From: Stenotrophomonas nitritireducens
Lineage (GTDB): Bacteria > Pseudomonadota > Gammaproteobacteria > Xanthomonadales > Xanthomonadaceae
Direction of reading: 5' to 3'
Assembly (NCBI RefSeq): GCF_001700965.1
Contig: NZ_CP016756.1
Span: forward strand, 496,001-560,000
Length of the DNA stretch: 64,000 bases
The notes under the pieces were generated by a model, which worked only from the letters and a program-made list of their open reading frames with translations, was not told the DNA's origin and did not search any database. Positions within the stretch are counted from its first letter, which is position 1. The number at the start of each line of letters is the position of its first letter. The position numbers and the translations under genes were made by a program. Positions 8,189 through 17,605 of the stretch are shown here, piece by piece.

Positions 8189-9775
8189 ATGATCGACTCA
8201 ACAGTCGTAGAACTGTCACGTCTACAGTTCGCGCTGACCGCGATGTACCACTTCATATTCGTCCCGCTCACGCTGGGGCTCTCTTTCATGATCGCGATCA
8301 TGGAGAGCGTCTATGTGATGACCGGCAAGGATGTCTGGCGCCGGATGACCCTGTTCTGGGGCGTGCTGTTCGGCATCAACTTCGCCATGGGCGTGGGTAC
8401 CGGCATCGTGATGGAATTCCAGTTCGGCATGAACTGGTCCTATTACAGCCACTATGTGGGTGACATCTTCGGTGCGCCGCTGGCCATCGAGGGCCTGATG
8501 GCGTTCTTCCTGGAAGCCACCTTCATTGGCCTGTTCTTCTTCGGCTGGGGCCGCCTGTCCAAGGTGCAGCATCTGACCGTGACCTGGCTGATGGCGCTGG
8601 GCACCAACCTGTCGGCGCTGTGGATCCTGATCGCCAACGGCTGGATGCAGTACCCGGTGGGTGCGGTGTTCAACCCGGAAACGATGCGCATGGAAGTGGT
8701 GGATTTCGCCGCCGTGCTGCTGAACCCGGTGGCCCAGGCCAAGTTCGTGCACACCGTTTCGGCCGGTTATGTGGCTGGCGCGATGTTCGTGATGTCCATC
8801 TCGGCCTTCTTCATGCTGCGCGGCAAGCACCGTGAAATTGCCCGCCGCTCGTTCGCGGTGGCGTCGGCCTTCGGCCTGCTGGCATCGATCTCGGTGGCCG
8901 TGCTGGGCGATGAATCCGGCTATGCCACGGCGGAAAACCAGAAGATGAAGCTGGCCGCCATCGAGGGCATGTGGCACACGCACCCGGCACCGGCACCGTT
9001 CACTGCCTTCGGCATCCCGAACCAGCAGGAACAGCGCAACGACTTCGAGGTGCAGATTCCGTACGTGATGGGCCTGATCGCCACGCGTTCGCTGGATGAA
9101 GAGATCCCCGGCATCCTGGACCTGGTCAAGCAAGCCGAAGGCCGCGTCAAGGGTGGCCAGATCGCCTACGCCGCACTGGAGCGCATCCGCGCCGACAAGA
9201 GCGACGTGGAAGCCCGCGAGATATTTGACCGTCATTGGCAGGATCTGGGCCACGGCCTGTTGCTGAAGCGTTACCGCGACGACATCGAGAACGCCACGCC
9301 TGAGCAGGTTGCCCAGGCCGCGCTGGACACGGTGCCCACGGTTGGCCCGCTGTTCTGGACCTTCCGCATCATGGTCGGCCTCGGCATCTACATGATCGGC
9401 TTCTTCGCGCTGGCCTTCTATTATTCGTGCCGCAACAACTTCGAGCACAAGCGCACCTTCCTGCGGGTGGCCCTGTGGTCACTGCCGGCACCGTGGATCG
9501 CCATTGAATGCGGTTGGTTCATCGCCGAGTACGGCCGCCAGCCGTGGGCCGTTGATGGTGTGCTGCCGACCTTCTATGCCGCTTCCGGGCTGGCCGTCTA
9601 CGAAATCCTGGCAACGCTGGTCGGCTTCACCGCGCTGTACACGGTGCTGCTGGTGATCGAAATCAAGCTGATGCTCAAGGCCATCCGCAAGGGCCCGGAC
9701 GAAATCCTGCCCTCGCTGCAGCACCCGGCCGTCGCAACCCACCACGCCAATGCCCCCGGCAACGGCCAGGCATAA
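8189..9775 (+). CDS. cydA: Cytochrome bd ubiquinol oxidase subunit I
   Basis: 528 residues (E. coli 522). The heme ligands are present: His21 (b595; E. coli His19), His188 and Met395 (b558; E. coli His186 and Met393). So are Glu101 and Glu109 of the proton path, and the Q-loop residues Lys254 and Glu259 (KMKLAAIEG). The GRQPW motif is also present. The enzyme oxidises quinol and reduces oxygen to water in the inner membrane without pumping protons and works at low oxygen or under stress. It forms a unit with cydB (15-base gap) and cydX. The start follows a GACGAGGTAACC context and aligns with the family N-terminus. Confidence 0.97.
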   Translation: MIDSTVVELSRLQFALTAMYHFIFVPLTLGLSFMIAIMESVYVMTGKDVWRRMTLFWGVLFGINFAMGVGTGIVMEFQFGMNWSYYSHYVGDIFGAPLAIEGLMAFFLEATFIGLFFFGWGRLSKVQHLTVTWLMALGTNLSALWILIANGWMQYPVGAVFNPETMRMEVVDFAAVLLNPVAQAKFVHTVSAGYVAGAMFVMSISAFFMLRGKHREIARRSFAVASAFGLLASISVAVLGDESGYATAENQKMKLAAIEGMWHTHPAPAPFTAFGIPNQQEQRNDFEVQIPYVMGLIATRSLDEEIPGILDLVKQAEGRVKGGQIAYAALERIRADKSDVEAREIFDRHWQDLGHGLLLKRYRDDIENATPEQVAQAALDTVPTVGPLFWTFRIMVGLGIYMIGFFALAFYYSCRNNFEHKRTFLRVALWSLPAPWIAIECGWFIAEYGRQPWAVDGVLPTFYAASGLAVYEILATLVGFTALYTVLLVIEIKLMLKAIRKGPDEILPSLQHPAVATHHANAPGNGQA

Positions 9776-9790
9776 GGCAGGAGAACACTC

Positions 9791-10942
9791 ATGGAATTCA
9801 TTCTTCTGGACTACACAACGCTACGCGTGATCTGGTGGCTGCTGCTGGGCATCCTGCTGATCGGCTTCGCGGTAATGGACGGCTTCGACCTTGGCGTTGG
9901 CACCCTGCTGCCGTTCGTGGCCAAAACCGATGAAGAACGCCGGCTGGTGATCAACACCATCGGCCCGGTCTGGGAAGGCAACCAGGTGTGGCTGGTGCTC
10001 GGTGGCGGTGCGATCTTCGCCGCCTGGCCGCCGCTGTATGCGGTGAGTTTCTCCGGGTTCTATCTGGCGATGTTCCTGATCCTGTTCGCACTGATCCTGC
10101 GCCCGGTCGGCTTCAAGTACCGCAGCAAGTTGCCTTCCCAGCGCTGGCGCAACAACTGGGACAAGGCGCTGTTTGTCGGCGGCTTCATACCGGCGCTGAT
10201 CATGGGCGTTGCAGTCGGCAACGTGTTGCTGGGCGTGCCGTATCACTTCGACGACACCCAGCGCGTGTTCTATACCGGCAACCTGTTGGGCCTGCTGACC
10301 CCGTTTGCCCTGCTCGCCGGCCTGGTCAGCGTGGCAATGCTGGTCTCGCACGGTGCGGCAATGCTGGTACTCAAGACCAATGGCCCGGTCGCCGAGCGTT
10401 CGGCAAAAATCGGCAGCATCGCCGCCATTGCCTCGTTCGTGCTGTTCGCCCTGGCCGGTGCCTGGGTTGCCTTCGGCCTGCCGGGTTACCAGATCACCTC
10501 GCAGATCGTGACTGACGGTGCCAGCAATCCGCTGCTGAAGACCGCCGAGTTCTCGGAAGCGGGCGGCTGGTTGCACAACTACAGCACGATGCCGGCCACG
10601 ATCCTGGCGCCGGTGGTGGGCCTGCTCGGTGCGCTGGCCAGTGCGGTACTGCTGCGCAAGCGCCGTGGCGGCCTGGCTTTCCTTGCCTCGGGCGCTTCCA
10701 TTGCCGGCATCATCCTCACCGTCGGCTTTGCGATCTTCCCGTTCCTGCTGCCCTCCTCCACCAGCCCGGGCTCCAGCCTGACGGTATGGGATGGCTCGTC
10801 CAGCCACCTGACGCTGTGGGTGATGCTGCTGGCCACCGTGATCTTCCTGCCGATCATCATCGCTTACACCACCTGGGTGTACCGCGTCATGAAGGGCAAG
10901 ACCACGCTGGAAGAGATGGGTGAAAACCCGAACGCCTACTGA
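9791..10942 (+). CDS. cydB: Cytochrome bd ubiquinol oxidase subunit II
   Basis: 383 residues (E. coli 379), with eight to nine hydrophobic helices. The family signature MDGFDLGVG (29-37) and GPVWEGNQVWL near residue 58 are present. Preceded by AGGAGAA eight bases before the ATG. CydB pairs with CydA as the second large subunit, and the MDGFDLG acidic residues are part of a proton channel in solved structures. It is followed after 29 bases by cydX. Confidence 0.97.
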   Translation: MEFILLDYTTLRVIWWLLLGILLIGFAVMDGFDLGVGTLLPFVAKTDEERRLVINTIGPVWEGNQVWLVLGGGAIFAAWPPLYAVSFSGFYLAMFLILFALILRPVGFKYRSKLPSQRWRNNWDKALFVGGFIPALIMGVAVGNVLLGVPYHFDDTQRVFYTGNLLGLLTPFALLAGLVSVAMLVSHGAAMLVLKTNGPVAERSAKIGSIAAIASFVLFALAGAWVAFGLPGYQITSQIVTDGASNPLLKTAEFSEAGGWLHNYSTMPATILAPVVGLLGALASAVLLRKRRGGLAFLASGASIAGIILTVGFAIFPFLLPSSTSPGSSLTVWDGSSSHLTLWVMLLATVIFLPIIIAYTTWVYRVMKGKTTLEEMGENPNAY

Positions 10943-10971
10943 TCCGCAACGACAATCAAAGGAGACAACTC

Positions 10972-11082
10972 ATGTGGTATTTCGCCTGGATTCTGGGTGC
11001 GGGCCTCGCTGCAACGGTCGCCATCCTCAACGGCATGTGGTTTGAAGCGCGCGAAGCAAACAAGATCGATGCAAACCGCTGA
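10972..11082 (+). CDS. cydX: Cytochrome bd small subunit CydX
   Basis: 36 residues, beginning MWYFAWILGAGLAATVAILN and ending in a charged tail (EAREANKIDANR). One transmembrane helix opened by the MWYFAWxLG motif of CydX/YbgT proteins is visible. A strong AAAGGAGA Shine-Dalgarno lies eight bases before the ATG. In E. coli this single-helix subunit stabilises the hemes and is needed for activity. Its place directly after cydB is the standard one. The gene is short enough to be missed by length-filtered gene finders. Confidence 0.93.
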   Translation: MWYFAWILGAGLAATVAILNGMWFEAREANKIDANR

Positions 11083-11099
11083 AAAACACTGTGAAGGTA

Positions 11100-11128
11100 T
11101 TGCCAAAACGCCGGACTGAGCGTATCTT
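11100..11128 (+). promoter_or_regulatory. Sigma-70 type promoter of the first tRNA-Pro gene
   Basis: TTGCCA (11100-11105) and TATCTT (11123-11128) are separated by exactly 17 bases; the tRNA begins 15 bases after the -10. The sequence after the -10 is GC-rich, as in growth-rate-controlled stable RNA promoters. Confidence 0.7.
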
Positions 11129-11142
11129 TCCGGCTCCCTTCG

Positions 11143-11219
<77 letters not shown>

Positions 11220-11231
11220 AGGGTCGAAACT

Positions 11232-11266
11232 AGCCTGGAACAACGGCAACGTTGTCCAGGCTTTTT
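11232..11266 (+). terminator. Intrinsic terminator after tRNA-Pro copy 1
   Basis: AGCCTGG-A-ACAAC (11232-11244) pairs with GTTGT-CCAGGCT, followed by TTTTTATT: a stem of about 12 bp plus T-run. Confidence 0.85.
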
Positions 11267-11337
11267 ATTCGCCGACACGCAGGTGTCGGAAGTCAACGCA
11301 TCACGCCCTGCAGGCAGCGTTGGCTGAACAAAATAAC

Positions 11338-11366
11338 TTGCAGGGCACGAGGTTCACCGCTATCAT
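11338..11366 (+). promoter_or_regulatory. Sigma-70 type promoter of the second tRNA-Pro gene
   Basis: TTGCAG (11338-11343), 17-base spacer and TATCAT (11361-11366), 12 bases before the tRNA. The layout and the GC-rich GGCTCC element match copy 1, so the second copy is independently transcribed. Confidence 0.7.
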
Positions 11367-11378
11367 AGGCGGCTCCTT

Positions 11379-11455
<77 letters not shown>

Positions 11456-11460
11456 ATTTG

Positions 11461-11493
11461 ACAAAAGCCGGCCTCTGGTCGGCTTTTGTTTTT
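11461..11493 (+). terminator. Intrinsic terminator after tRNA-Pro copy 2
   Basis: CAAAAGCCGGCC (from 11462), loop TCT, then GGTCGGCTTTTG and further Ts: a stem of about 12 bp with T-run, six bases after the CCA end. Confidence 0.88.
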
Positions 11494-11535
11494 GGTGGGT
11501 TTCAAGCGACGCCACCCACCGCGTCGGAGTAAGCC

Positions 11536-12753
11536 ATGTCCACGCCCGCCCCCTCCCTCATCCGGCACCCCCTGTTCAAGGGCCGCCTGCTGGCATTTGT
11601 CGCCATCGTGCTGGTCTCGGCCAACCTGCGCAGCGCGGTTACCTCGCTGACGCCCCTGCTGGACCGGCTCGGCCACGTCTTTGATTTCGGCAGCACCATG
11701 ACCGGCGTGCTCGGCATGATGCCGACTGCCGCCTTCGCCGTGTTCGGCCTGGCCACGCCCCGCATAACCCGAGCCATCGGCCTGGAACGTACCGCCGTGC
11801 TGACCATGGTGCTGGCCACCATCGGCCTGCTGCTGCGCGCGTTCTCCGGCAATGTCGGCATGTTGCTGCTGGGTTCTGCCATCGCGCTGGCCGGCATGGG
11901 CATGGGCAACGTGGTCGTGCCGCCGCTGGTGAAGCGCTACTTCGCCGACCATGTTGGCACGCTGAGCACGGTCTATATCTCGGTACTGCAGGCCGGCACG
12001 ATGGTGCCCGCACTGCTTGCTGTGCCCGTCGCCGATCAGTTCGACTGGCGGGTCTCGCTGGGCATGTGGTCGCTGCTGTCGGTGGCGGCCCTGCTGCCGT
12101 GGATACTGCTGGCACGCAGCGCTCCGCGCGTTGACACAAGTACTGCCACTGCCTCCGCAGAGCATGCCGCCGGCCGTGTGTGGAAGACGCAGCTGGGTTG
12201 GGGCATGGCGCTGATGTTCGGCATGACCTCGCTCGGCACCTATTCGCTGTTCACCTGGCTGCCCAAGGTGATGGTGGAAGCCGGCGCCAGCGAATCCTTC
12301 GGCGGCGTGATGGTGGCGGTGTACTCGGCCATCGGCCTGTTGCCCTCACTGCTGGTACCTGCGCTGGCGGTGCGCATGCGCAATCCATTCCCGATTGCGG
12401 TGATGGTGTTCGTACTGAACCTGATCGCCTTCGCCGGCCTGCTGTGGGCGCCGATGAGTGCGCCACTGCTATGGGCGGTGATCGCCGGCCTGGGCCCATC
12501 CACCTTCCCGCTTGGCCTGACCCTGATCAATCTGCGTACCCGCAGCCAGGCCGGTTCGGCGGCCCTGTCCGGCTTCATGCAGGGCGTTGGCTACAGCCTG
12601 GCCAGCCTCGGCCCGCTGCTGTTTGGCTGGCTGCACGGCGTGAGCAATGGCTGGACCTGGTCGTTTGCCTTCCTCGCCTGCTGCTCGGGTGTACTGCTGA
12701 CAGGCGCCTGGTTCGCCTGCAAGCCGCAGCAGCTTGAAGATCACTGGAAATGA
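11536..12753 (+). CDS. MFS transporter of the CynX/NimT type
   Basis: 405 residues with about 12 hydrophobic helices. The N-terminal [13 protein letters not shown] and the loop [17 protein letters not shown] are characteristic of the cyanate/2-nitroimidazole transporter (CynX/NimT) branch of the major facilitator superfamily. A C-terminal [17 protein letters not shown] segment also fits. No cyanase gene is nearby, so cyanate as substrate is not supported; the real substrate is unknown. The gene stands alone between two terminators. The ATG at 11536 follows GGAGTAAGCC. Confidence 0.85.
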   Translation: MSTPAPSLIRHPLFKGRLLAFVAIVLVSANLRSAVTSLTPLLDRLGHVFDFGSTMTGVLGMMPTAAFAVFGLATPRITRAIGLERTAVLTMVLATIGLLLRAFSGNVGMLLLGSAIALAGMGMGNVVVPPLVKRYFADHVGTLSTVYISVLQAGTMVPALLAVPVADQFDWRVSLGMWSLLSVAALLPWILLARSAPRVDTSTATASAEHAAGRVWKTQLGWGMALMFGMTSLGTYSLFTWLPKVMVEAGASESFGGVMVAVYSAIGLLPSLLVPALAVRMRNPFPIAVMVFVLNLIAFAGLLWAPMSAPLLWAVIAGLGPSTFPLGLTLINLRTRSQAGSAALSGFMQGVGYSLASLGPLLFGWLHGVSNGWTWSFAFLACCSGVLLTGAWFACKPQQLEDHWK

Positions 12754-12763
12754 CTGATGATGA

Positions 12764-12795
12764 AAAGCCGCCGATTCGCATCGGCGGCTTTTTTT
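12764..12795. terminator. Strong intrinsic terminator between the transporter and proA
   Basis: AAAGCCGCCGAT / ATCGGCGGCTTT, 12-bp perfect stem with TCGC loop and a run of seven Ts on the plus strand. On the minus strand a shorter T stretch follows, so it may also end the proBA transcript. Confidence 0.9.
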
Positions 12796-12832
12796 ATCTG
12801 CGGAATCTAGCTGTGCGTCCAACGCAGCCACA

Positions 12833-12922
12833 TAGCCCGGGCAGGCGCAACGCGTCCGGGACCACCGGCATGACCTCTTTGATCATTGGAACCCCGGGTG
12901 CGCTGCGCTTAACCGGGCTACA
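12833..12922. repeat. Palindromic intergenic repeat (TAGCCCGGG family)
   Basis: Arms TAGCCCGGGCAGGCGCAACG and GTGCGCTGCGCTTAACCGGG, the latter followed by GCTACA, enclose about 50 bases. This is a REP-like element of a type common in high-GC gammaproteobacteria. It occupies the space before the proA stop codon. Confidence 0.65.
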
Positions 12923-12930
12923 ACAGCTGG

Positions 12931-14196
12931 CTACTGCGGGGTTTTTGCTGGGTGCCGCACCTGGCCCTCGCCGCGCACCACGAAACGTTCGACCGTCAAT
13001 GCCTCCAGGCCCATCGGCCCATAGGAATGCAGGCGCGTGGTGGAGATGCCAATCTCCGCACCCAGCCCCAGCTCGCCGCCATCGGAGAAGCGCGACGAGG
13101 CGTTGACCATCACCACCGCCGAACGCAGTGCGCGCACGAACGCCTCGCCATGCGCCGGAGTGCCGGTGGCGATGACTTCGGTGTGATCGGAGGTATAGGT
13201 CTGGATATGGGCGATGGCCGCAGCCATGTCCGGCACGATGCGGATCGCCAGGATCAGATCCAGGTACTCCGCAGCGTAATCATCTTCAGTCGCGGCGTTG
13301 ATGCCCGACAGCAAGGCCTGGCTGGCCGCATCGCCGCGCAGTTCGACACCACGCTCGCGCAGTGCCGCCGCAGCCAATGGCAGGAACTGCGGTGCGATAT
13401 CCGCATGCACCAGCAGCGTTTCCAGGGAGTTGCAGGCAGCCGGTCGCGTCGTCTTGCCGTCAATGAGCAGGTCCACCGCCAATTGCAGATCGGCGCTGTC
13501 ATCGACGTAGAGATGGCAGACGCCCTTGTAATGCTTGATCACCGGCACGCGTGCGTGCTCGGCGACAAAGCGGATCAGCCCCTCACCGCCGCGTGGAATC
13601 GCCAGATCGATGATGTCGTTGAGCTGCAGCAATTCCAGCATGGTCTCGCGGCGCAGATCTTCCACCAGGGTCAGCGCAGCGTCTGGCAGGCCGGCCTCGC
13701 GCAGGGCGCGCTTGAGGCTGGCGGCGATTGCCGTATTGGAATGGATGGCTTCCGAGCCACCGCGCAGGATCACGCCGTTGCCGGCCTTGATGCACAGCGC
13801 AGCGGCATCTGCGGTCACATTGGGCCGCGCTTCGTAGATCATCGCGATCACGCCCAGCGGCACCCGCACCTTCTGCACGCGGATGCCATTGGGACGCGCG
13901 TAGTCGCGGGTGACCTCGCCTACCGGATCAGGCAGGGCCGCAACCTCGCGCAACGCCTCGGCGACGCCGTGCAGTCGCTCCGGGTTCAAGGCCAGGCGAT
14001 CAAGCATCGCGCTGCCCACGCCCTTGTCACGCGCCGCCTGCAGGTCCTGTGCATTGGCCGCAAGGATGCCGTCGGCATCCGTCTCCAGCGCATCGGCCAT
14101 CGCCCGCAGCAGCGCACTGCGCGCCTCGGTGGACAGCTGAGCCAGCTGTTGCGCGGCGTCGCGGCATTGCAATGCCAGTTGGCGGATATCACTCAT
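12931..14196 (-). CDS. proA: Gamma-glutamyl phosphate reductase
   Basis: 421 residues, the usual length. The catalytic Cys lies in [15 protein letters not shown]. Other family marks are [27 protein letters not shown] and the C-terminal [20 protein letters not shown]. The enzyme reduces gamma-glutamyl phosphate to glutamate semialdehyde with NADPH, the second step of proline synthesis. It is last in the minus-strand arg-pro run, 30 bases after proB. Confidence 0.97.
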   Translation of the reverse strand: MSDIRQLALQCRDAAQQLAQLSTEARSALLRAMADALETDADGILAANAQDLQAARDKGVGSAMLDRLALNPERLHGVAEALREVAALPDPVGEVTRDYARPNGIRVQKVRVPLGVIAMIYEARPNVTADAAALCIKAGNGVILRGGSEAIHSNTAIAASLKRALREAGLPDAALTLVEDLRRETMLELLQLNDIIDLAIPRGGEGLIRFVAEHARVPVIKHYKGVCHLYVDDSADLQLAVDLLIDGKTTRPAACNSLETLLVHADIAPQFLPLAAAALRERGVELRGDAASQALLSGINAATEDDYAAEYLDLILAIRIVPDMAAAIAHIQTYTSDHTEVIATGTPAHGEAFVRALRSAVVMVNASSRFSDGGELGLGAEIGISTTRLHSYGPMGLEALTVERFVVRGEGQVRHPAKTPQ

Positions 14197-14226
14197 GTCC
14201 TGCCCTGTTATTGATCAAGAAGTGGC

Positions 14227-15375
14227 TTACAACAACACCAGGTCATCGCGATGGACCACATTGTCGCCGTAGTTGTAGCCGAGGATGGATTCGATTTCGC
14301 GGGTGTGGTGCTGACTGATGCGGCGGATGTCGACGGCGGAGTACTGGCTGACGCCGCGGGCGATCTGCTGATGGCCCTGTGCATCGAACAGCCGCACTTC
14401 CACCATGTCGCCGCGCCGGAACTCGCCTTCCGCCCCTACCACGCCACCGGGCAGCAGCGAGGCGCCCTTGTCGCGCAGCGCCCGCGCCGCGCCGGCGTCG
14501 ATCAGGATCGCGCCGGGTTCCAGCGGCGCGTGCTTCAACCAGTATTTGCGCGCAGCAATGCGCGACTGCCCGGCATGCAAGCGCGTGCCGTGCAGGCGCC
14601 CCTGCGCCAGGCTACGCACCACGTCGCTGTTGCGACCATTGAACAGGAAGGTATCAATGCCGGCGACACCGGCCTTGGCTGCCGCCTGCAGTTTGGTATG
14701 CATGCCACCGGTGCCGACCGCACTGCCAGTGCCGCCGGCCATGGCCATGATTTCCGGCGTCAGCGCGGTGACTTCGTTGATCGGCTGTGCATCCGGATGG
14801 CTGCGCGGGTCGGCGGTGTAGAGACCGTCGATATCGGTGGCGATGAACAATGCATCGGCATCCACCAAGGCGGCGACGATGGCGGCAAGATTGTCGTTGT
14901 CGCCGAGCTTGAGTTCGTCCACCGACACGGTGTCGTTTTCATTGATGACCGGCAACGCGCCCAGGGCCAGCAGCTCGTTGAGCGTGGCGCGCGCATTGAG
15001 ATAGCGGCGGCGGTTGCGCAGGTCGTCATGGGTCAACAGCACCTGCGCGACCGGACGCTCGAAGAAGCGCTGCCACAACGCGATCAGCTGCGCTTGGCCG
15101 AGCGCGGCCAAGGCCTGTCGCGCGGCCATCGCCGCACCGGCTTCAGCGGCCTTCGGCACGATGGCGCGCCCGGCGGCGACCGCGCCGGATGAAACGATCA
15201 CCACTTCCCGCCCTGCCAGCACATTGGCCGAGACGAACTGCGCCAGCCCCAATGCGAAGCGTGGGGTCAGGCCACCGCCATCAGCCGCCAGCAAGCTGCT
15301 GCCGACCTTGAGTACGGCACGGCGCCACTGCGGCAGCGCTTGTTCGGTGAACGGCGAAAGCGAGGACTGGTTCAT
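14227..15375 (-). CDS. proB: Glutamate 5-kinase
   Basis: 382 residues from the ATG (MNQSSLSPF). It has an amino-acid kinase domain (VLKVGSSLL near the start, VSSGAVAAGR, INENDTVS, GTGGMHTKLQAA) followed by a C-terminal PUA domain (about 285-382). It phosphorylates glutamate in the first committed step of proline synthesis and is normally feedback-inhibited by proline. It begins four bases after the YciI-like gene and is followed by proA. A GTG/ATG further upstream would overlap the YciI gene and is less likely. Confidence 0.96.
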   Translation of the reverse strand: MNQSSLSPFTEQALPQWRRAVLKVGSSLLAADGGGLTPRFALGLAQFVSANVLAGREVVIVSSGAVAAGRAIVPKAAEAGAAMAARQALAALGQAQLIALWQRFFERPVAQVLLTHDDLRNRRRYLNARATLNELLALGALPVINENDTVSVDELKLGDNDNLAAIVAALVDADALFIATDIDGLYTADPRSHPDAQPINEVTALTPEIMAMAGGTGSAVGTGGMHTKLQAAAKAGVAGIDTFLFNGRNSDVVRSLAQGRLHGTRLHAGQSRIAARKYWLKHAPLEPGAILIDAGAARALRDKGASLLPGGVVGAEGEFRRGDMVEVRLFDAQGHQQIARGVSQYSAVDIRRISQHHTREIESILGYNYGDNVVHRDDLVLL

Positions 15376-15379
15376 GGGA

Positions 15380-15637
15380 TCAGCGGGTATTCCACTCATG
15401 GACGGTCAGCTCGGAACTGCCGTGGATGGCCAGCGGATCGGTAGCGACGATGGCCTTGGCCTGTTCCAGCGTATCGATGTTCTTCAACACGTAGGCGCCG
15501 CCACTGCCGCCACTGAAGCCGCCGGTGAGGTGCAGGCGGTCATCGGCGCTGAGCGCGTCGAGAAACGCTATGTGTGGGCCAATCACCGCGTCATCGAAGG
15601 ATGGCTTGCGCATGGCCATTACCAGGTAGAGCTTCAT
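15380..15637 (-). CDS. YciI-like protein
   Basis: 85 residues (MKLYLVMAMRKPSFDDAVIG...). This is the small ferredoxin-like fold of the YciI/YCII family, with the conserved His at position 22 (PHIAFLDAL) and Asp/Gly residues (ADDRLHLTGG). The biochemical role of the family is unsettled; some members are dehalogenase-like or are fused to other enzymes. AAGGAGAATGCA precedes the ATG. The stop lies four bases before proB, which places it in the proline operon. Confidence 0.8.
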   Translation of the reverse strand: MKLYLVMAMRKPSFDDAVIGPHIAFLDALSADDRLHLTGGFSGGSGGAYVLKNIDTLEQAKAIVATDPLAIHGSSELTVHEWNTR

Positions 15638-15715
15638 TGCATTCTCCTTTGCCGCATATGACACCACGTGGGAGCGAAGATGGCGCATTTGCTTTCGCTT
15701 GGAACTTGCTTGGTG

Positions 15716-15880
15716 GGGCTTTGGCTTTGGCTTTGGCTTTGGCTTTTGGCTTTGGCTTTTGGCTTTTGGCTTTGGGCTTTGGGCTTTTGGCTTTGAGCTT
15801 TTGGCTTTGGGCTTTGGGCTTTGGGCTTTGGGCTTGGCTTTGAGCTTGGCTTTGGCCTTCGGCTTCGGCTTTGACTTTGA
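15716..15880. repeat. Low-complexity GGCTTT/GGCTTTT tract
   Basis: About 165 bases of irregularly repeated 6- and 7-base units (GGCTTT, GGCTTTT, GGGCTTT), degenerating into GCTTCGG near the end. Any reading frame through it gives a Gly-Phe-Leu-Trp repeat with no credible gene features. It lies between argH and the yciI-proBA genes. Confidence 0.85.
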
Positions 15881-15884
15881 CTAT

Positions 15885-15930
15885 CCCTTCTCCCGCTTGC
15901 GGGAGAAGGTGCCCGAAGGGCGGATGAGGG
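15885..15930. repeat. Palindromic repeat (CTTCTCCCG...CGGATGAGGG family)
   Basis: CCCTTCTCCCGCTTGCGGGAGAAGG folds on itself and continues as GTGCCCGAAGGGCGGATGAGGG. The same family occurs at 16.0-16.2, 21.7, 38.15 and 38.4 kb. Confidence 0.8.
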
Positions 15931-16005
15931 GAGCTTTTAACGTTGCTTGCTGGAAGCCCCCCAACCCAACCCGTCCAGGCCGTTCAGCTAGGGCAGCCTT
16001 AAGCC

Positions 16006-16210
16006 ATAGCGAGAGCCCCACCCTCATCCGCCCCTATGGGGCACCTTCTCCCGGTGGGAGAAGGAAGTGCGGAAAATAGCGAGAGCCTTACCCTCATCCG
16101 CCCCTGCGGGGCACCTTCTCCCGGTGGGAGAAGGAAATGCGGAAAATAGCGAGAGCCTCACCCTCATCCGCCCCTGCGGGGCACCTTCTCCCGGTGGGAG
16201 AAGGAAGTGC
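16006..16210. repeat. Three tandem 70-base repeat units with internal hairpins
   Basis: CCCTCATCCGCCCC begins at 16021, 16091 and 16161, an exact period of 70 bases. Each unit contains GGGGCACC, a CTTCTCCC-GGT-GGGAGAAG hairpin and the spacer GGAAAATAGCGAGAGCC; units differ at only a few bases. The array ends 38 bases before the argH stop codon, so the 610-base space between yciI and argH is almost wholly repetitive. Not a CRISPR: the hairpin is part of the unit and the spacers are also identical. Confidence 0.9.
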
Positions 16211-16247
16211 AAAAAACGGGCGCCTTGCAGCGCCCATGTTCAATCCA

Positions 16248-17546
16248 TCAGCCCTGCAGCGCGCTCCAGCGTGCTGCCAGCTCTTCCAGGCGAAGATCCG
16301 CTGCCGCACCTGGCGACACGCGTGCCGCCAGGCTGCCCTCAGGCGTACGCCCCTGCCCTGCCGTATCCGACGCAGCCGCTGCGGCCTTGTATGCATCACG
16401 GAAAGGCACACCGGCGACTGCGGCTTCCACCGCCACGTCGGTTGCATACATACCCGAATCAATCGCAGCGCGGATGTTGTCGTCGCGCCAATCCAGGTTC
16501 GACAACAGCGCCGGCAGCAGCTCCAACGCGGCCAGCCCACGGCCAAAACCGTGCACGATTGCCCCCTTGGAATTCTGCAGATCGCGCTGGTAGCCCGAAG
16601 GCAGCGACAGCAGCTGCTCGATCTCGGTACGCGCCGCAGCGATGCTGGCATGGGTGGCGCGCATCAACTCGATCACGTCCGGGTTGCGCTTGTTTGGCAT
16701 GATCGAACTGCCGGTGGTGTACTGCGCCGGCAGCGCCACGAAGGCAAACTCGCCGGTCGTGAACAAGGACAGATCCCAGGCGATACGGCGCAGGTCCAGG
16801 GTGGCGCCGCCCAGCGCCTCCAAGGCGGCCAGCTCGAACTTGCCGCGCGACAGCTGCGCGTAGATCGGGCTGATCTGCATGCGAGCGAAACCCAACGCTG
16901 CGGTGGTGTGCTCGCGATCCAACGGCAGATTGACGCCGTAACCGGCCGCGGTGCCCAGCGGATTGGTATCGATCAGCGCACGCGTATCGCGCGCACGGAT
17001 GGCGTTGTCGATGAAGGCCTCGGCCCAGCCGGCCCACCACATGCCCGCCGACGACACCACGGCGCGCTGGATATGCGTATAGCCCGGCAACGGCTGCAGC
17101 TTTTCAGCGGCCGCACGGTCCAGTGCCACCTTGGCCACTTCGGTGCTGATCTGCGCAACGCGCTCCAGCTTGTCCTTCAGCCACAGGCGGGTGGCCACCA
17201 GGATCTGGTCGTTGCGGCTGCGGCCGGTGTGGATCTTGCGGCCGGCATCGCCCAGGCGTTCGGTCAGGCGTGCTTCGATCGCCGAATGGCAATCCTCGTA
17301 CTGCTCGTCCAGCACGAAAGCACCGCTGCGGAAATCATCGGCAAGTACGGCCAGCTCGCGCTTCAGCGCGGCCAGTTCATCGGTGCTGAGAATGCCGATG
17401 TGCTGCAGGCCTTCGGCATGCGCGGCGCTGGCCTGGATATCGTGCAGGAAGAACTCGCGGTCCAGGATAACGTCGTCACCAGCCAGGAAGGTCTGGATCT
17501 TCGCGTCGACCGCGACGCCGGGTTTCTGCCAAAGCAGGTTGGTCAT
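16248..17546 (-). CDS. argH: Argininosuccinate lyase
   Basis: 432 residues. The fumarase/aspartase-superfamily signature [12 protein letters not shown], the catalytic-serine loop, and HTGRSRND and [11 protein letters not shown] motifs are all present. It splits argininosuccinate into arginine and fumarate, the last step of arginine synthesis. It follows argC after about 60 bases on the same strand. A slightly short C-terminus is within family range. Confidence 0.96.
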   Translation of the reverse strand: MTNLLWQKPGVAVDAKIQTFLAGDDVILDREFFLHDIQASAAHAEGLQHIGILSTDELAALKRELAVLADDFRSGAFVLDEQYEDCHSAIEARLTERLGDAGRKIHTGRSRNDQILVATRLWLKDKLERVAQISTEVAKVALDRAAAEKLQPLPGYTHIQRAVVSSAGMWWAGWAEAFIDNAIRARDTRALIDTNPLGTAAGYGVNLPLDREHTTAALGFARMQISPIYAQLSRGKFELAALEALGGATLDLRRIAWDLSLFTTGEFAFVALPAQYTTGSSIMPNKRNPDVIELMRATHASIAAARTEIEQLLSLPSGYQRDLQNSKGAIVHGFGRGLAALELLPALLSNLDWRDDNIRAAIDSGMYATDVAVEAAVAGVPFRDAYKAAAAASDTAGQGRTPEGSLAARVSPGAAADLRLEELAARWSALQG

Positions 17547-17605
17547 GAGGCTCTCTCGACTGTAACGGTGGGCGCGGCGTCATCCGCCTGCGCCCGGGCG
17601 ATGAA

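Noticed and set aside
11536..12753. Cyanate use locus suggested by the CynX-like transporter
   Set aside because: No cyanase, carbonic anhydrase or CynR-type regulator is adjacent; only the transporter family is supported.
15574..16079. Frames rich in Gly-Phe-Leu-Trp across the GGCTTT tract
   Set aside because: Pure translation of a simple repeat; no plausible start, and the frame ends inside palindromic elements.
16006..16210. Possible CRISPR array
   Set aside because: The 70-base units are identical throughout, including the would-be spacers, and only three copies exist; no cas gene is nearby.
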